Assembly: GCF_029223865.1 (NCBI RefSeq)
Contig: NZ_CP119520.1
Coordinates: 6,882,001-6,946,000, forward strand
Source of the DNA: Telluria mixta
GTDB taxonomy: Bacteria; Pseudomonadota; Gammaproteobacteria; Burkholderiales; Burkholderiaceae_D
Direction: 5' to 3'
DNA: 64,000 nucleotides
This document shows, one piece after another, positions 28,387 to 37,116 of this stretch. A program made the position numbers and the translations under genes. The notes under the pieces were generated by a model. The model searched no databases. It saw nothing but the letters and a program-made list of their open reading frames with translations, and was not told where the DNA came from. Each line of letters starts with the position of its first letter. Position 1 is the stretch's first letter.

Positions 28387-29396
28387 GGAAGCGCGGCCGC
28401 GGCGCGCGCCACCGCCATGTCGGCGACGGCGGCAAAGGGCTGGCGCGTCTTCAGGCTGCCCAGGCCGATGAACATGCGCTGCAGGTAGGCGATGTCGTCC
28501 TCGTCCAGCGCCAGGTTCTTCGAATACGGCTTCTGCACGCGGTTGAAGTCCCAGATCGCCTGCGCCGACGGCGCGTCGAACGCCTTCTGCGCGCGCCTGC
28601 GCGCTTCGAAGAAGGCGTCGTGCGAGGCCGGCGACATCAGGAACTCGTACAGCGCCCCATACGCGGCCATCGCGGCAACCAGGCTCTCGTGCTTATCCTT
28701 GAGCGCGGTGTCGGACGCGTAGGCGGTCTGGAAGGTGTAGCGCGGGAGCGCCTCCCACAGGTTGCCGCCGGCGACCGTCACGAGTCCGTCGCGGTCGTTC
28801 AGGTGCGAGATGCTCGCGCAGCAGGCGTCGGCCTCGCCGTCGACGACCGCGTGATAGCACTGGTCGTTGCTGCCCTTGTCGACGAATTTGACCTGGCGCT
28901 CGTCGATCCCCTTTTCCTTCAGGAGCTGCAGCATCGATTCGTGCAGCAGGCCGAGGTGCGGTCCGACCGCCACCGTCCTACCGGGCAGGTCGGCAAGCGT
29001 CCGGATACCGCCCGGTCGCGCATAGACCGTCAGCGCGCACTTCTTCATGCCGGCGCCGACGATCTTCACCGGCGCGCCCTGCCCGATCCGGGACAGCACC
29101 CGGTTGTAGCCCGACACCATGCAGACGTCCGCATGGCCAGCGGCGATGGCATCGAACGGGCCGGCGATGCCGACCGCCTCGACGATGACCGCGTCGACGC
29201 CGTAGCGCTCGAACAAGCCCTGCTGCGCCATCAGCGCGTTCAGCGTGGCGTTTTCCAGTCCGGGATTGCTGACGATCCGCAGCCGGGCCGCCGCGGCGCG
29301 CGCGACGTACGGCGCCGCGAGTCCGCCCGCGGCGAGGCCCAGGCCAAGCCGCGCGGCGCCGCGCAGGAAGCCGCGGCGGTCGATGGTATGTGTCAT
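28383..29396 (-). CDS. NMT1/THI5-like solute-binding protein with Tat signal
   Basis: 337 residues. A twin-arginine signal ([20 protein letters not shown]) is followed by a periplasmic-binding fold of the NMT1/SsuA type: [35 protein letters not shown] and the [20 protein letters not shown] lobe. No ABC permease or ATPase lies nearby, so this is an orphan receptor. The start overlaps the CMD-family gene (ATGA) and its stop overlaps the chemoreceptor start. Coupling suggests it presents ligand to the chemoreceptor or is a diverged periplasmic enzyme. Confidence 0.83.
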   Translation of the reverse strand: MTHTIDRRGFLRGAARLGLGLAAGGLAAPYVARAAAARLRIVSNPGLENATLNALMAQQGLFERYGVDAVIVEAVGIAGPFDAIAAGHADVCMVSGYNRVLSRIGQGAPVKIVGAGMKKCALTVYARPGGIRTLADLPGRTVAVGPHLGLLHESMLQLLKEKGIDERQVKFVDKGSNDQCYHAVVDGEADACCASISHLNDRDGLVTVAGGNLWEALPRYTFQTAYASDTALKDKHESLVAAMAAYGALYEFLMSPASHDAFFEARRRAQKAFDAPSAQAIWDFNRVQKPYSKNLALDEDDIAYLQRMFIGLGSLKTRQPFAAVADMAVARAAAALP

Positions 29397-29941
29397 CCCA
29401 CGTCTCCCGTTCCGTCCCTGGGCGGCAGCGCGTGCAGGCTCATGGCCAGCGACACGGACGTGAAGTAGCCGATGGTGACGAGCAGCTCGGCGATCGCGGC
29501 GCGGCCCAGCGTGGCCTCGTACGCGGCGAAGCGCGCGTCGTCGATCACGCCGCCGGCGAGGATGTCGCCGACCGCGTCGCATACCACGCCAAGACGGCCG
29601 TCGACATTCTCCGGCCGCCGCCCGGCCAGGATCGCCGCGACCGCCTCTTCCGGCACGCCGGCCTTCAGTGCATGCCGGCGGTGGTTGGCGATGACATACG
29701 GCGCGCGCCAGAACACGGCGGTGGCGAGGATCGCGACTTCAGTCTCCGCCTCGCTCAACACCGGCGAATGGTCGACATGGGTGCCGATGATTTCCATCCC
29801 CTCGGCCAGGCGGGGATTATGCAGCCAGATATTGAAGGGCGTGGGGATGCGCCCCCGCCCCTCGCCCAGGCGCGCGATCACCTTCTGCTGTGCCTCGCTG
29901 GCCCGTGCGGGGTCGATGGGTTCGAGCCGGTTCTGTGTCAT
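29393..29941 (-). CDS. Carboxymuconolactone decarboxylase (CMD) family protein
   Basis: 182 residues from the ATG at 29941 (MTQNRLEPIDPARAS), all-helical CMD/AhpD-like fold with RIPTPFNIWLHNPRLAEG, SEAETEVAILATAVFWRAPY and HRRHALKAGVPEEAVAAI. No CxxC redox pair is seen (the AhpD cysteines are absent), which argues against a peroxidase role and for a decarboxylase or unknown role. It lies 29 bp downstream of the fused TctA-TctB gene and overlaps the solute-binding-protein start. Confidence 0.83.
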   Translation of the reverse strand: MTQNRLEPIDPARASEAQQKVIARLGEGRGRIPTPFNIWLHNPRLAEGMEIIGTHVDHSPVLSEAETEVAILATAVFWRAPYVIANHRRHALKAGVPEEAVAAILAGRRPENVDGRLGVVCDAVGDILAGGVIDDARFAAYEATLGRAAIAELLVTIGYFTSVSLAMSLHALPPRDGTGDVG

Positions 29942-29970
29942 GTCGATCTCCTTTTCGATGAAAACGATAC

Positions 29971-32010
29971 TCAGGCGCCGCCGATGGCCAGCGCAGGGAA
30001 CCATTCGCCCAGCAGGCTGCTCGGCCAGGGAATGTGCAGGACCTGGTCGAAGATCCCGTACAGGAAGGCCGTCACGCAGAGCGCCAGGATCGCGCTAGTC
30101 CGCCACGACTCGCGTCCCTCGACACGCATGAAGGCGACGATGAACAGCGGCACGGTCGGAATCAGGCCGATCACCGACGTGCAGGCGAGGAAGCCGAGCA
30201 GCCAGCCGAGGAATCCCGCGGCGCGGCGCAGCACGGTCTCGTCCGATACCGCGCCGTCGTGGTCGCCGCCCACGTCCATGTGGATGCCGGCGTGCGCCTG
30301 TCCCGGTCGTGCCGACGTGAAGAACACCTTGTTGGCGAGGCTGATGGCGCCGGCCGCGACGAGGATGCCGGCGACCACCGTCGGTCCGATCCGGGCCATG
30401 AAGTGCCATTGCTGCGCGGTCGCCAGCATGTACAGCGCGACGCCGATGAAGAACACGTACATCAGGTCCGCCGCTTTGAACGCGACCTTGCCGCTGGGCC
30501 GCACGCTGGCCAGTCCGCCGGTGCGCGCCAGCCGGTACAGGGGGCTGAGGAACACCAGCGCCGACACCGTGAGCAAGGCGAGCACGCCGGGACGCGTCAT
30601 CCATTCGACGCCGTAGCGCATGACGGAGATCGACATATAGCGTTCGATCAGCACGCCCAGCACGGTACCGAGGATCAGGGGCGGCCGCGCCCATTTCAGG
30701 CGCTTCATCGTCCAGCCGATCGCACCGGCGATGAGCAGCACGAACAGGTCGCCCCAACTGCGCGAGCCTTCGAAGGCGCCGACGAAGACGACGGGCATGA
30801 TGACCGGCAGGATCAGCGAGAAGCGCAGGGTCGCGATCCGGGCGAACTGGCCGCTGAGCAGGAAGCAGAGGCCGGCGCCGAAGATGTTCGCGAGCGCGAT
30901 TGACCACACCATCGAGTACGTCATGTCGAGATGCTTGGTCAGCATGTCGGGACCGGGAATGAAGCCGTGCACCATCAACGCGCCGAGCAGGATGGCGGTT
31001 GCCGCGCCGCCGGGCACGCCGAACGCCAGCATCGGCACCAGCATGCCGCCTTCGCGCGCATTGTTGGCCGCTTCCGGCGCGATCACGCCGCGCACGTCGC
31101 CCTTGGTGAAAGTCTCCTTGCCGCCCTTGCAGGTCTGCATCGCATGGCCGTAGGCGATCCAGTCCGTCACCGCCCCGGTGATGCCCGGGACCATGCCGAG
31201 GAAGGAGCCCATGCCGCCGCAACGCAGCACGAGGAACCAGTTCCTCACGGTGTCCATGGCGCCTTGCCGCATGCCTGCGCGCGACTTGAGCGGGATGTTG
31301 GCCGCCAGCGTCGTGCGCTGGATGGCGAGGTCGCACAGCTCGGGCAGCGCGAAGATGCCGAGGATGATCGGCACCAGCGGGATACCGTCCAGCAGGTAGA
31401 GCGTGCCGCCGGTCCAGCGCTCCTGTCCCGTCTGGACGTTCGTGCCGATCATCCCGATCAGGATGCCGAAGCAGGCGACGACGACGCCCCGCAGCGGCGC
31501 GTTGCCCGACAGCGTCGCGACCATCGCGATGCCGAAGATCGTCAGGCCCAGCATCTCCGGTGTACCGATCGACAGGACGATGGGGCGCACCAGCGGCAGG
31601 CACACCGCGAGGACGAGCGCCCCGATCAGTCCACCGATCAGGGACGAGGTGTAGCACGCGCTCAGCGCGCGCGACGCTTCGCCGCGGCGGGTCATGGGCA
31701 GCCCGTCCAGCACGGTCGCCTGCGACGCCGCATGGCCCGGTATGCCGAACAGGACGGCGGTGATGACGTCCGAGGTCACGATCACCGCATGCATGCCCAG
31801 GAGCATGCCGAAGGCGGCGTACGGATCCATCGTATACGTGAATGGCACCAGCAGCGCGAAGCCGGTCAGGCCGCCGATCCCGGGCACCAGTCCCAGGGTC
31901 AGCCCGACCACGACACCGAAAATGAGAAAGATCAGGCGGTCGAATGACAGGATGATGGTCAGCGCGTGCAACGCCGCCGTCAGGGTGGGTGAGTCGTTCA
32001 GAAAATCCAT
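29971..32010 (-). CDS. Tripartite tricarboxylate transporter, TctA-TctB fusion
   Basis: 679 residues; TctA alone is about 500. Residues 1-500 are a full TctA permease: GLTLGLVPGIGGLTGFALL (about 37-55), FGIPGHAASQATVLDG, FLGMVPGITGAVTDWIAYG, APEAANNAREGGMLVPMLAFGVPGG. Residues about 505-679 form a second module of about four helices (ADLMYVFFIGVALYMLATA; GFLGWLLGFLACTSVIGLIP) matching the small subunit TctB. The fusion would fix 1:1 stoichiometry in the inner membrane. The binding protein TctC is encoded at 33104-34138. Typical substrates are citrate-like or aromatic di- and tricarboxylates; the exact one is unknown. Confidence 0.9.
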   Translation of the reverse strand: MDFLNDSPTLTAALHALTIILSFDRLIFLIFGVVVGLTLGLVPGIGGLTGFALLVPFTYTMDPYAAFGMLLGMHAVIVTSDVITAVLFGIPGHAASQATVLDGLPMTRRGEASRALSACYTSSLIGGLIGALVLAVCLPLVRPIVLSIGTPEMLGLTIFGIAMVATLSGNAPLRGVVVACFGILIGMIGTNVQTGQERWTGGTLYLLDGIPLVPIILGIFALPELCDLAIQRTTLAANIPLKSRAGMRQGAMDTVRNWFLVLRCGGMGSFLGMVPGITGAVTDWIAYGHAMQTCKGGKETFTKGDVRGVIAPEAANNAREGGMLVPMLAFGVPGGAATAILLGALMVHGFIPGPDMLTKHLDMTYSMVWSIALANIFGAGLCFLLSGQFARIATLRFSLILPVIMPVVFVGAFEGSRSWGDLFVLLIAGAIGWTMKRLKWARPPLILGTVLGVLIERYMSISVMRYGVEWMTRPGVLALLTVSALVFLSPLYRLARTGGLASVRPSGKVAFKAADLMYVFFIGVALYMLATAQQWHFMARIGPTVVAGILVAAGAISLANKVFFTSARPGQAHAGIHMDVGGDHDGAVSDETVLRRAAGFLGWLLGFLACTSVIGLIPTVPLFIVAFMRVEGRESWRTSAILALCVTAFLYGIFDQVLHIPWPSSLLGEWFPALAIGGA

Positions 32011-32126
32011 GATTTGATCTGATAAGTAGGCGGGCTCACGCCGTGAGCCTGCGGATGATGGGCGGCGTCGTGGTACCGGTCATGTCGGCCTGAACCACTC
32101 TACCCCAGTGTCCTGCGATTTCGGTA

Positions 32127-32993
32127 TTACTTTTCCTCCCGCTCCGCCAGCATCGGATACAGGACCTTCGCCGTGCGGCCCCAGATCCACGCGCGGTCGT
32201 CCTCGCTCAGTGCGGCGAAGCAGGCGTGGCCCTGTTCGATCAGCTTCTTCAACGGTCCGGCGGACGCCGGGAAATTCGAGCCGAAGGCCAAGTGGTCCGC
32301 GCCGAACACCTCGACCAGGCGCGGGAAGAACGCATCCGCGCCGCCGGGCGCCGCTTGCGCGAGCTCGAAGGTCTTCGGCGTGATCTTGAGGTAGATGTTG
32401 TCGTATTTCGCCAGGGCGAACAGGTCCGCGCAGGCGGCATACGGCGGGCCGCCGTCGAGCACCGGACGGCCGCAGTGATCCAGCGCGATCTTCACGCGGG
32501 GGAAGCGCTCCGCGAGCTGCGCCACCATCCCGAGGCCGGCCGGCGTGGTCTGGACGACGATGGTCATGCCGATGTCGGCACAGCGTTCCCAGATCGGGAA
32601 CGTGGCCGGGTCGACCAGCCAGTTGCCGTCGGTCTGGTGGGTCGCGCCGCCGGTGAACAGCCGGATGCCCCCCATGCCGCGCGCCAGCCAGTAGTCGAAG
32701 GTCGCGAGCGCGTCGGGCGCGAGCAGGTCGAACGAATAGACGCCGGTGAAGCGCCCGGGTTGCTGCGCCACGCTGTCGGCGACGTACGAGTTGTTGTGGC
32801 CGTAGGTGGTCGAGGAATGCACGATGGCGGCCTTGGCCACGCCGGCTTCGTCCATCTGCGCGACGAGCTGCTCGAAGTCGACCGGCCGCGTGGCGGACCA
32901 GTTCGAGCGATGCCCGTGCTGGGGCGCGATCGGGTAGCGCACGGTGTCGGTCGAGACGATGTGCGGGTGGATATCGATGATTTCCGGGTGCAT
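32127..32993 (-). CDS. Amidohydrolase family protein (paralogue)
   Basis: 288 residues, similar along its length to 23731-24582: DIHPHIVSTDTVRYPIAPQ with the HxH site, MDEAGVAKAAIVHSSTTYGH, LFTGGATHQTD, LDHCGRP and FGSNFPASAG, with Asn at the last metal position as in its paralogue. It sits between the TctC and TctAB genes, so it probably acts on the imported compound or the step right after. The paralogues likely share chemistry on different substrates. Between its stop and TctAB lies a 7-bp hairpin (GGCTCAC/GTGAGCC, about 32030-32048) without a T tract. Confidence 0.8.
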   Translation of the reverse strand: MHPEIIDIHPHIVSTDTVRYPIAPQHGHRSNWSATRPVDFEQLVAQMDEAGVAKAAIVHSSTTYGHNNSYVADSVAQQPGRFTGVYSFDLLAPDALATFDYWLARGMGGIRLFTGGATHQTDGNWLVDPATFPIWERCADIGMTIVVQTTPAGLGMVAQLAERFPRVKIALDHCGRPVLDGGPPYAACADLFALAKYDNIYLKITPKTFELAQAAPGGADAFFPRLVEVFGADHLAFGSNFPASAGPLKKLIEQGHACFAALSEDDRAWIWGRTAKVLYPMLAEREEK

Positions 32994-33103
32994 GATGAGC
33001 GGTCCTTGGATCTGCGTTGATGTGAGCGACAGGCGTGACGGGTCCTTCGCGAGGGCGGGCCCGTCGGGCCGCCGCTCACGTCTTCCCGGCTGTCAGACTG
33101 GAA

Positions 33104-34138
33104 TCAGTGTCGGAGCTTGCGCGCGCTCTCGATCACGGAAGGGGGGGCGGCATACAGCTTGCCGACGATCTGCTCGACCGCGGCCCCGTCGATGGCGTCG
33201 ACGGGATAACCCTGGACCTTCATCGCCTTGATGAACGCGGGATCCGCGATGGTTTGCGCGAAGGCGGAACGCAGGGCATCGAGACGGTCCTGCGGCACGT
33301 TCTGCGGCACCGCAATGGGCCGCCCGGCCTCGAAGGGCAGCAGGATGAAATCGAACAAGGCCTTGTCATCCGGCCTGGTGACATAGGCGCTCAGGTTCGG
33401 AACGTTCGCGAAGTCAGGGTGGCTCTTCCACCCCACGTTCAGCAATACCTTCAGTTTGCCGTTGGCGAGCAGCTTCTTCGGCTCGCCCACCTTCAGTCCA
33501 TCGACAGTCGAGGCCCAGCCATCGACTTCGCCGCGCTGCATCGCCAGGTAGACCTCGCCTCGCCCCGTATAGCCCGGCACGATCTGCATCTTCGCGCCGA
33601 GACGCTCGTCGAGCAGCGCCGGCAGCATCCGGTTCTCGTTCGAGAAGCCGGTCGCGCCGATATAGAATTTTTTCCTGAAGAGGTCGTCGCTCGTCGTCAC
33701 GCCGGATCGGGCCATCGCGACCATCACGTAGCTGACCTTGTCGAGGCTGCCGATCCACCTGACCTTGCGCGGATCGAAACTGCCCTCCCTGGGCTCGAGC
33801 AGCGGAATATAGAGGTTGTTACGCTGCAGGAGACCGATGACGGTGCCGTCGCTCGGCTGCCTGGACTGCAGCGAGTTCGCCGCCACCATGCCGCCGGCCC
33901 CGACGAGGTTCATCACCACGACCTTCGGTTGTCCGGGAATGTGCTTGACGAAGAAGCTGGCGAACTGCCGCGCGACCGTGTCGCTCGGCGTGCCGGCGTC
34001 GGCGCTGACGAGGATTTTCAGCGTCTTGCCGCGGTAAAAATTCTCGACGGACTGCGCCAGGGCAGGCGCGGCGAGCGCCGTGGCCGCGGCGAGTGCGAAA
34101 CCGAACAGGGCTGCCCGGCGTGCGAAAAGCATCTGCAT
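33104..34138 (-). CDS. Tripartite tricarboxylate transporter solute-binding protein (TctC/Bug)
   Basis: 344 residues from the ATG at 34138, after AGGAGAC. Signal peptide (FARRAALFGFALAAATALAA, cleavage near ALAQS), then the Bug fold: FYRGKTLKILVSADAGTPSD, VARQFASFFVKHIPGQP, NLVGAGGMVAANSL, and the ligand-loop region FYIGATGFSNENRM. It delivers the substrate to the TctA-TctB fusion two genes downstream. First gene of the third leftward unit; a 47-bp element starts 135 bp upstream. Confidence 0.9.
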   Translation of the reverse strand: MQMLFARRAALFGFALAAATALAAPALAQSVENFYRGKTLKILVSADAGTPSDTVARQFASFFVKHIPGQPKVVVMNLVGAGGMVAANSLQSRQPSDGTVIGLLQRNNLYIPLLEPREGSFDPRKVRWIGSLDKVSYVMVAMARSGVTTSDDLFRKKFYIGATGFSNENRMLPALLDERLGAKMQIVPGYTGRGEVYLAMQRGEVDGWASTVDGLKVGEPKKLLANGKLKVLLNVGWKSHPDFANVPNLSAYVTRPDDKALFDFILLPFEAGRPIAVPQNVPQDRLDALRSAFAQTIADPAFIKAMKVQGYPVDAIDGAAVEQIVGKLYAAPPSVIESARKLRH

Positions 34139-34272
34139 GTTGTCTCCTGATATCGTCTGCGAAGAGGGCATGGTCGGGCCCTTCCTCCATTCCGCGTGCC
34201 GGGATTCATCGTTTTTTTACGCCGGTCTGTCTGCGGGAATGGAAATCATGATATCTGGCTGCGATGCTGACA

Positions 34273-34319
34273 GGCACTGCTAAACGCAGGACCATCCCTG
34301 CATCGCGCTTATGCCGTCC
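34273..34319 (-). promoter_or_regulatory. Conserved 47-bp element, copy 3
   Basis: GGCACTGC, N, AAAC, later CCCTGC and CTTATG at the same spacing as copies 1 and 2; the least conserved of the three in its middle. It lies 135 bp upstream of the TctC start, farther than in the other two units, which suggests a longer leader or an unseen promoter shift. Confidence 0.7.
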
Positions 34320-34369
34320 ATGCTGCAAGCAATGGGCACGGGCGTGTTTGCGATCAGTATCCGACTTCG

Positions 34370-34725
34370 CGGAGGAACTCCGCGGGACTGCGTTCCCGCC
34401 AGCCCGCAGCGGATCGCGTACTTGAACACGCGGGAGCAGTTCACGGTCTGCCTGTTCGCGATCTCCAGAGCGCCGCGTCGCTCGATGCCCCGGATGGCGT
34501 CGAGCACATCAGGCGCATGATCTCCTCTGCGTACGCGGCTGCCACTTGTTGATAATAGTCCGATGCCAGTCGCGCGCCACATGCTCAAACGTATTCTGCC
34601 ACCAGCCGGAGTCACTTCGACGTACAAGCCGCCCCCGTCGGCTAACTTGTAGGGCCTGTCCGCGGGTTTCGCGTTGCGGATCTGGAGTTGGGTCAGCGGC
34701 GGTACACGCTTGGGCTTTTTGGGGG
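34370..34725 (-). pseudogene. P4-type integrase remnant
   Basis: Fragments of a phage P4-like tyrosine recombinase in two frames: the N-terminal arm domain (PPLTQLQIRNAKPADRPYKL, then ADGGGLYVEVTPAGG), a core-binding piece in another frame (FEHVARDWH), then back to IRGIERRGALEIANRQTVN and CSRVFKYAIRCGLAG. Large internal parts and the whole catalytic domain (the R-H-R-Y residues) are missing, so it is dead. P4-type integrases carry genomic islands. This one lies just outside the right end of the catabolic island at 14.8-34.1 kb. The rest of the 34139-35002 gap holds no gene I can support. Confidence 0.75.
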
Positions 34726-34799
34726 CCTCCTGTCCACGGGGCTCCGAAGAAAGCTCCAAAAATCTCTGGCAAGACGGGGACTGTGCTGGACGGTGAGGC

Positions 34800-34834
34800 A
34801 AAAAAACCCGCCGTCTCTATGAGAACAGCGGGTT
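34800..34834 (-). terminator. Rho-independent terminator
   Basis: Read on the minus strand: stem GAACCCGC with GCGGGTT (34828-34834 pairing 34805-34811), an inner TCTC/GAGA stem, then a run of seven T (34806 down to 34800). It lies 170 bp after the GGDEF-EAL stop at 35003 and would end that transcript before the integrase remnant. Confidence 0.7.
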
Positions 34835-35002
34835 CTTTGATGTCCTTAAACCTGCAAGGACGATGTTCTGGCGCAGGCGGCGTCCGCCATCTCTCCTATG
34901 AGAAATCGCGGTTTATCGGATTTACCCACACGGCTACCCCGCGGCCTTAGTCATGGTGCTGCACCGTCACTCTCCTAAACCGTTACAGCGAGTCTTAATC
35001 AC

Positions 35003-37111
35003 CTACCAGTGCGGCCGGCTCGCCAGCAAATGCGTCGCAGCCTGCGCGTCGACCGGCGGCGAGAACACATAGCCCTGACCGAAATCGGCTTTCAGCTCGC
35101 GCAGTCGCGCCAGCGACGCAAGCGTCTCGACGCCCTCCGCAATCACTTCCATCTTCAGGCTGCGTGCGAGCGCGACGATCGCCTGGACGATTTCATCGTG
35201 CTTGGCCTCCACCGCCATCCTGCGCACGAACGACGCGTCGATCTTGAGCACGTCGATCGGGAAACTGTGCAGGTAGGACAAGCTCGAATAACCCGTGCCG
35301 AAATCGTCCACCAGGAACTGGACCTCACGCTTCTGCAGCCGTCCGAGCGCGGCGTTGGCGCCCTCGCTGCTATGCATGAGCACGCTTTCGGTGATTTCCA
35401 GCTTCAGGTAACGCCCCTCCAGTCGCGCGTCTTCCAGCACCTGGAGTACAGTATCGGCCAGGTCCGGCTGGGCGAACTGGACGCCTGACACGTTGACGCT
35501 GATCTTCGCCTGCAAGCCCGGGAACTGCGCCTGCCACGCGCTCAACTGCCGGCATGCTTCCTGCATGATCCAGCGCCCGATGGAAACGATCAGCCCGGTA
35601 TCCTCGGCCACGGGAATGAACTCAAGTGGCGACACCAGCCCGCGTTCCGGGTGTTGCCAGCGCGCCAGCGCTTCGAAACCCTCGATCCCGCCGTTTGCCA
35701 GGTTCACCAGAGGCTGGTAATAAACCGCCAGCTCGTGCCGCTCGAGCGCGCGGCGCAGGTCCGTCTCCAGGTTTAACTGATTGATTGCGAAGGCATGCAT
35801 CCGGGCGTCGAACACCTCGCAGTGGCCCTTGCCCTGCACCTTGGCCCGCTGGTTGGCGGTATCGGCGTCGCGCAGCATTTCTTCCGGACTGGCATAGTGT
35901 TCCGGGCCGAGCGCTATTCCTATGCTGGCGGTGGTGAATACTTCGTGGCCGGCGACAGACAGCGGTGCCGTCAGCGCGGCCTGGATTTTATCGGCAAACG
36001 CCACCGCGACGGCGGCGCTGCCGACCTCGGCCATCAGTACGGCGAACTCGTCCCCGCCGAGGACGGCCACCGTGTCATGAGGACCGATCCGTGCCTGCAG
36101 CTCGCGCGCGAACGCGATGACGAGGGCGTCGCTTACGGCATGGCCAAGGCTGTCGGTAATGATCTTGTAACGGTCGAGGTCGATCAACAGCACGGCAAAG
36201 GCACACCGAGCCTGGCCGGGGTTGCAGTCGAAGGCCGCACGCAGACGCTCCATGAACAGGAGCCGGTTGGGCAATCCCGTCAGGGCGTCATGTTGCGCCC
36301 GGAAGCGCAACAGTTCCTCGGCCAGCTTGCGCTCCGTGATGTCGGTCTGCGAGCCGGCGATCCGATACGGATGCCCATCCTGGTCGCGCACCGCCAGGCC
36401 GCGCGTGAGCATCCAGTGCAGTTCGCCGCGCTTGTTGCACATCCGGTGCTCGCTTTCGAAATGGGCTGTTGCGCCTTCGAGGTGGGACTGTAGCCGCGCC
36501 TGCACAACCGGACGATCTTCCTCGCTCAAGCGCGAAAACCACTCATTGACGCCATCGCCAATGTCCTGCTCGTCGAAGCCGAGCATGGCTTTCCAGCGGG
36601 GCGAGTAGTACACCGCTCCGGAGCGCAGGTCCCAGTCCCACAGGCCGTCGTTTGCGCCCCGGGCGGCCAGCGCATAGCGTTCCTCGCTGATGCGCAGGCG
36701 TGCCTCCGCCTCCCTCCGTGCGCGTCGCACCTCGACCTCGCGTAGTTCGCGCGCCACCGCCGGCACGAGCCGCGCCAGATTGCTCTTCAGGATGAAATCG
36801 TGCGCGCCGGCTTTCAGCAGGCTCACCGCCGTTTCTTCGCCCAGCGTTCCGGACACGATAATGAACGGCAGGTCGCAGCCGCTGGCCTTGAAGATCTCCA
36901 ACGCCGCAGTGCCGGAAAACCTGGGAAGCGTGTAGTCGGAAATGACGAGGTCGAAAGCATCGCAATCGCCCAGTGCGGTCCGGGTCGCGGTCTCGGTGTC
37001 CACGCGGGTCGGTACAGGATCATAGCCGCCGCGGCGCAGCTCGCGCATCAGCAACAGGACATCGTCTTCGACGTCTTCGACGATCAGCACGCGCAGCCGC
37101 AGTCCCGCCAC
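35003..37111 (-). CDS. Response regulator with PAS, GGDEF and EAL domains
   Basis: 702 residues. Receiver domain about 5-125 (VLIVEDVEDDVLLLM, phospho-Asp in DLVISDYTLP), PAS about 140-260 (DGLWDWDLRSGAVYYSPRW), GGDEF about 270-430 with intact LGGDEFAVLMAEV, EAL about 440-690 with FEALARW, EITESVL, DDFGTGYSSLSYL and AEGVET. Both c-di-GMP synthesis and hydrolysis motifs look complete. It is 5 bp downstream of a stand-alone receiver protein and probably ends the signalling chain from the histidine kinase. A terminator follows at 34800-34834. Confidence 0.94.
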   Translation of the reverse strand: MAGLRLRVLIVEDVEDDVLLLMRELRRGGYDPVPTRVDTETATRTALGDCDAFDLVISDYTLPRFSGTAALEIFKASGCDLPFIIVSGTLGEETAVSLLKAGAHDFILKSNLARLVPAVARELREVEVRRARREAEARLRISEERYALAARGANDGLWDWDLRSGAVYYSPRWKAMLGFDEQDIGDGVNEWFSRLSEEDRPVVQARLQSHLEGATAHFESEHRMCNKRGELHWMLTRGLAVRDQDGHPYRIAGSQTDITERKLAEELLRFRAQHDALTGLPNRLLFMERLRAAFDCNPGQARCAFAVLLIDLDRYKIITDSLGHAVSDALVIAFARELQARIGPHDTVAVLGGDEFAVLMAEVGSAAVAVAFADKIQAALTAPLSVAGHEVFTTASIGIALGPEHYASPEEMLRDADTANQRAKVQGKGHCEVFDARMHAFAINQLNLETDLRRALERHELAVYYQPLVNLANGGIEGFEALARWQHPERGLVSPLEFIPVAEDTGLIVSIGRWIMQEACRQLSAWQAQFPGLQAKISVNVSGVQFAQPDLADTVLQVLEDARLEGRYLKLEITESVLMHSSEGANAALGRLQKREVQFLVDDFGTGYSSLSYLHSFPIDVLKIDASFVRRMAVEAKHDEIVQAIVALARSLKMEVIAEGVETLASLARLRELKADFGQGYVFSPPVDAQAATHLLASRPHW

Positions 37112-37116
37112 GATAA

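Noticed and set aside
28383..29396. Binding protein as part of a complete ABC importer
   Set aside because: No ABC permease or ATPase gene exists in the operon or nearby.
32030..32048. GGCTCAC/GTGAGCC hairpin as a terminator before TctAB
   Set aside because: No T tract follows and the gene order suggests read-through; left as an unassigned hairpin.
34840..35000. Possible tRNA or small RNA between terminator and the GGDEF-EAL gene, as an integrase target
   Set aside because: No T-loop sequence, acceptor stem or CCA end could be found in either strand.
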